Assembly: GCA_001799635.1 (NCBI GenBank)
Contig: MGTV01000006.1
Span: 1-42,036 of the forward strand
Direction of reading: 5' to 3'
Source: Elusimicrobia bacterium GWA2_62_23
Lineage (GTDB): Bacteria; Elusimicrobiota; Elusimicrobia; Elusimicrobiales; UBA9959
DNA length: 42,036 nt
Part shown: piece by piece, positions 40,473 to 42,036 of the stretch
How the letters are laid out: every line of letters starts with the position of its first letter
Numbering within the stretch: the stretch's first letter is position 1
Program-made: the position numbers and the translations under genes
Notes under the pieces: generated by a model
The model's database searches: none
What the model saw: the letters and a program-made list of their open reading frames with translations, nothing else
Told to the model about the DNA's origin: nothing

Positions 40473-40536
40473 TTCCTAATTATCCACAGGCTCCTGTGAA
40501 TTGTTAGTAATTAGGAATTAGGAATGTACGTCCCCT
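40454..40536. repeat. 83-bp MITE-like inverted repeat at the argR 3' end
   Basis: Perfect 29-bp arms (40454-40482 and 40508-40536) enclose a small CACAGG-CT-CCTGTG hairpin (40485-40498). The left arm supplies the last argR codons and stop. It has internal ATTCCTA duplications and ends in AGGGGAC. The layout is that of a non-autonomous palindromic element. Confidence 0.8.
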
Positions 40537-40546
40537 ACCGGAAAAA

Positions 40547-40571
40547 AACCGCCGGCTTTTGGCCGGCGGTT
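40547..40571. terminator. Bidirectional terminator
   Basis: A 10-bp stem (40547-40556 with 40562-40571) is flanked by A- and T-runs. It serves argR and the convergent deiminase gene. Confidence 0.9.
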
Positions 40572-40591
40572 CTTTTTTCTTTCGGTAAGTC

Positions 40592-41800
40592 TTAGAAGCC
40601 CTGCAGCAGCTGGTCCACGGAACCGGATTTGCCGTAGTTAAGCGGGGACATCGGCACGGTGACCTGCATTTCCACGAACTCGGGGATCTCGGTCAGGTCC
40701 ACGGCCTTGCCGGGGGCGCCGGGGATGGTCTGCGTCACGCAGTGGATGGAGCCGCCGGCGACTATGCTGCTGTCGGAGGGCACCGGCACCACGGTATAGC
40801 CGGCCGACTCGTAGGCGGCCTTGGCGTTGGCCTCCTCGGAAGAGCCGGAGTAGGAAGGGATTATGGCCACGCCGTTGACCAGCGTGGAGTTGGTATAGGT
40901 ATACCAGGCGTCGCCGGCCCAGCCCTTCACGGTGATTATCTTGTAGGGCTGGCCGTTGGGGGCCTTATTGGCCTTGAACCAGGCCAGGGCCTTCTCGCTA
41001 TTGGTCTTGAAAGGTTCGTCTTCGGAGACGGCCAGCAGCACGGTGTTATCATTGAGCAGCTTCATGAACATGTCGATGTGGCCGGTGCCGTCAGCCGGCT
41101 CGCCGGGATAGCCGGAATAATCGAAGGTGATGATGTTCTTGACCTTGAGGTAGCTCTTCAGGTGCGCGTCCACCTGCTCCTTACTCATGTTGGAGTTCCA
41201 GAGATAGGTGCGCTTGGTCATGAACAGGTTGCCCTTGCTGTCCACCATCAGGTTGCCGCCGTCCATGATGATGGGCATGGCGTAGACGCCTATGTTCTTG
41301 GCCTGGCCCAGCACGCCGGGCACCGCGTCGTCGTTGCGGCGGTACTGGTAGTGGCGGTAAATGGAATCCACTATGCCGGGCTTGCCGCTGGAAACGCCGA
41401 AAGGACCGTAGTCGCGCATCCAGACGGTGTCGAGCCGGGCGGAGATGCGGGAATATTTATTGGCGGCCACGCCGGAGATGGAGGTGGGACCGGCCACGGC
41501 CCAGAGCTGGGCATTGCCGGGGCCGGTAACGGCGCGGGCTATGCTGCCCAGCATGGGGGTATAGCCGGCCCAGCCTATGGCCACGGCGGCCACCGGCTCG
41601 TATTCGGCCGGCATGCGGAAATCGGAGGGCGTAACACCGCGGCGGGTGGGCGCCATGACCGGCGCGCGGCCGTCGGCTTTTTCACGGCCATGGTCTATCC
41701 AGTTCGGAAGAGGCTTGTTCAGGTCCAGGGCATAAACGCCGCTGGAGAGGGCGGAAAGCAGAAGCAGGGTGAGGAGGCCGTTCTTTTTTACCATAACCAT
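40592..41800 (-). CDS. Secreted agmatine/peptidyl-arginine deiminase family protein
   Basis: 402 residues with a signal peptide (MVMVKKNGLLTLLLLSALSSGVYA is too hydrophobic to be otherwise, cleavage near 24). The guanidino-modifying fold shows DTVWMRDYGPFG, MDGGNLMVD, a GTGHIDMFMK His/Asp pair and the nucleophile Cys in GGSIHCVTQ. The family (PF04371) includes agmatine deiminase and the Porphyromonas peptidyl-arginine deiminase; export favours action on proteins, peptides or external agmatine/arginine. Citrulline, if formed, is the ArgG substrate encoded next door. The start is either 41800 or 41794; neither has a strong ribosome binding site. Confidence 0.9.
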   Translation of the reverse strand: MVMVKKNGLLTLLLLSALSSGVYALDLNKPLPNWIDHGREKADGRAPVMAPTRRGVTPSDFRMPAEYEPVAAVAIGWAGYTPMLGSIARAVTGPGNAQLWAVAGPTSISGVAANKYSRISARLDTVWMRDYGPFGVSSGKPGIVDSIYRHYQYRRNDDAVPGVLGQAKNIGVYAMPIIMDGGNLMVDSKGNLFMTKRTYLWNSNMSKEQVDAHLKSYLKVKNIITFDYSGYPGEPADGTGHIDMFMKLLNDNTVLLAVSEDEPFKTNSEKALAWFKANKAPNGQPYKIITVKGWAGDAWYTYTNSTLVNGVAIIPSYSGSSEEANAKAAYESAGYTVVPVPSDSSIVAGGSIHCVTQTIPGAPGKAVDLTEIPEFVEMQVTVPMSPLNYGKSGSVDQLLQGF

Positions 41801-41819
41801 ATTAAACCTATAAAATAAA

Positions 41820-41852
41820 GACGCCGCATGGGCTTTTGGTCCCTGCGGCGTC
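41820..41852 (-). terminator. Terminator of the right-edge gene
   Basis: GACGCCGCA (41820-41828) pairs with 41844-41852; on the minus strand TTTATTTTATAG follows. The same T-rich run could include the -10 of the deiminase gene. Confidence 0.75.
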
Positions 41853-41889
41853 TGGGCCCTTTGGTCCAGGGCTGTCCCAAGAAAGTTCT

Positions 41890-42036
41890 TCAAGCGAAGG
41901 GCAGCAAGGGCTGCAAATCCCCGTCACGTATCCTTTTCAGCCGGTTTTCGCTCAAATTAAGCGTGTCCAAAAGCGATAACCGCTCCATCAAACCCGCCTT
42001 TATCACGTTGTGCAGGTAGTACAGCGAATGCGCGTA
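41890..42036 (-). CDS. 3' end of an unidentified gene
   Basis: The last 48 codons of a minus-strand gene that enters from the right edge: YAHSLYYLHNVIKAGLMERL, then LDTLNLSENRLKRIRDGD, ending LLPFA and a stop at 41890. Amphipathic helices are evident. The HNVIKAGLMERLS region vaguely recalls the C terminus of tRNA-guanine transglycosylases, but this is too short to claim. A terminator follows. Confidence 0.7.
   Translation of the reverse strand, partial: YAHSLYYLHNVIKAGLMERLSLLDTLNLSENRLKRIRDGDLQPLLPFA

Noticed and set aside
1-42036. CRISPR array, tRNA or rRNA genes, complete insertion sequence
   Set aside because: No regularly spaced repeats, tRNA-like T-arm patterns, rRNA-like sequence or transposase frame were found.

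Overview
This window is a GC-rich bacterial chromosome segment with tightly packed, mostly intact genes. The cell envelope looks diderm: there are several lipoproteins, a YaiO-type outer-membrane barrel and a periplasmic lytic transglycosylase. No rRNA, tRNA or marker gene fixes the taxonomy. The gene style and the carbamoyltransferase/DUF5989/SxtJ cluster would fit an uncultured lineage such as Elusimicrobiota, but that is a guess from general impression.

Layout, left to right. (1) msrA-osmC oxidative repair pair, divergent from a lipoprotein cyclophilin (148-1921). (2) A six-gene plus-strand operon for what looks like a synthase-dependent exopolysaccharide system (1987-8944): polytopic membrane protein, processive GT2, bactofilin-like beta-repeat protein, periplasmic deacetylase, YaiO barrel and UDP-GlcNAc 2-epimerase. 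(3) A convergent LtaS-like phosphoglycerol transferase, then a minus-strand htpX - multi-PAS histidine kinase - SRAP unit, and a divergent lytic transglycosylase (8934-16194). (4) Thioesterase, dinB and a 30-residue membrane peptide in one minus unit. (5) An approximately 83 % GC structured non-coding stretch behind a near-consensus promoter, followed by TPR and CsgG-like lipoprotein genes (18065-19424). (6) A PAS protein, two tandem paralogous secreted lipid-binding-like proteins, tex and radC. (7) A secreted caspase-like/DUF4347-like protein, an M48 lipoprotein and a Pif1 helicase fused to a WYL domain. (8) A ComEC-like secreted metallo-beta-lactamase-fold protein whose leader can form a three-way junction or an 11-bp Shine-Dalgarno-sequestering stem (30743-30838). 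(9) SGNH hydrolase - carbamoyltransferase - DUF5989 - SxtJ cluster. (10) A more AT-rich accessory patch with an ORF6N protein, a CoiA-like protein and several palindromes. (11) Arginine genes argG-argH divergent from argR with a large operator between them, then a secreted arginine/agmatine-deiminase-family protein and the 3' end of a further gene.

The most notable points are the exopolysaccharide operon, the riboswitch-like leader at 30743-30838, the structured RNA region at 18100-18330, and a repeat element that forms the 3' ends of both argH and argR.
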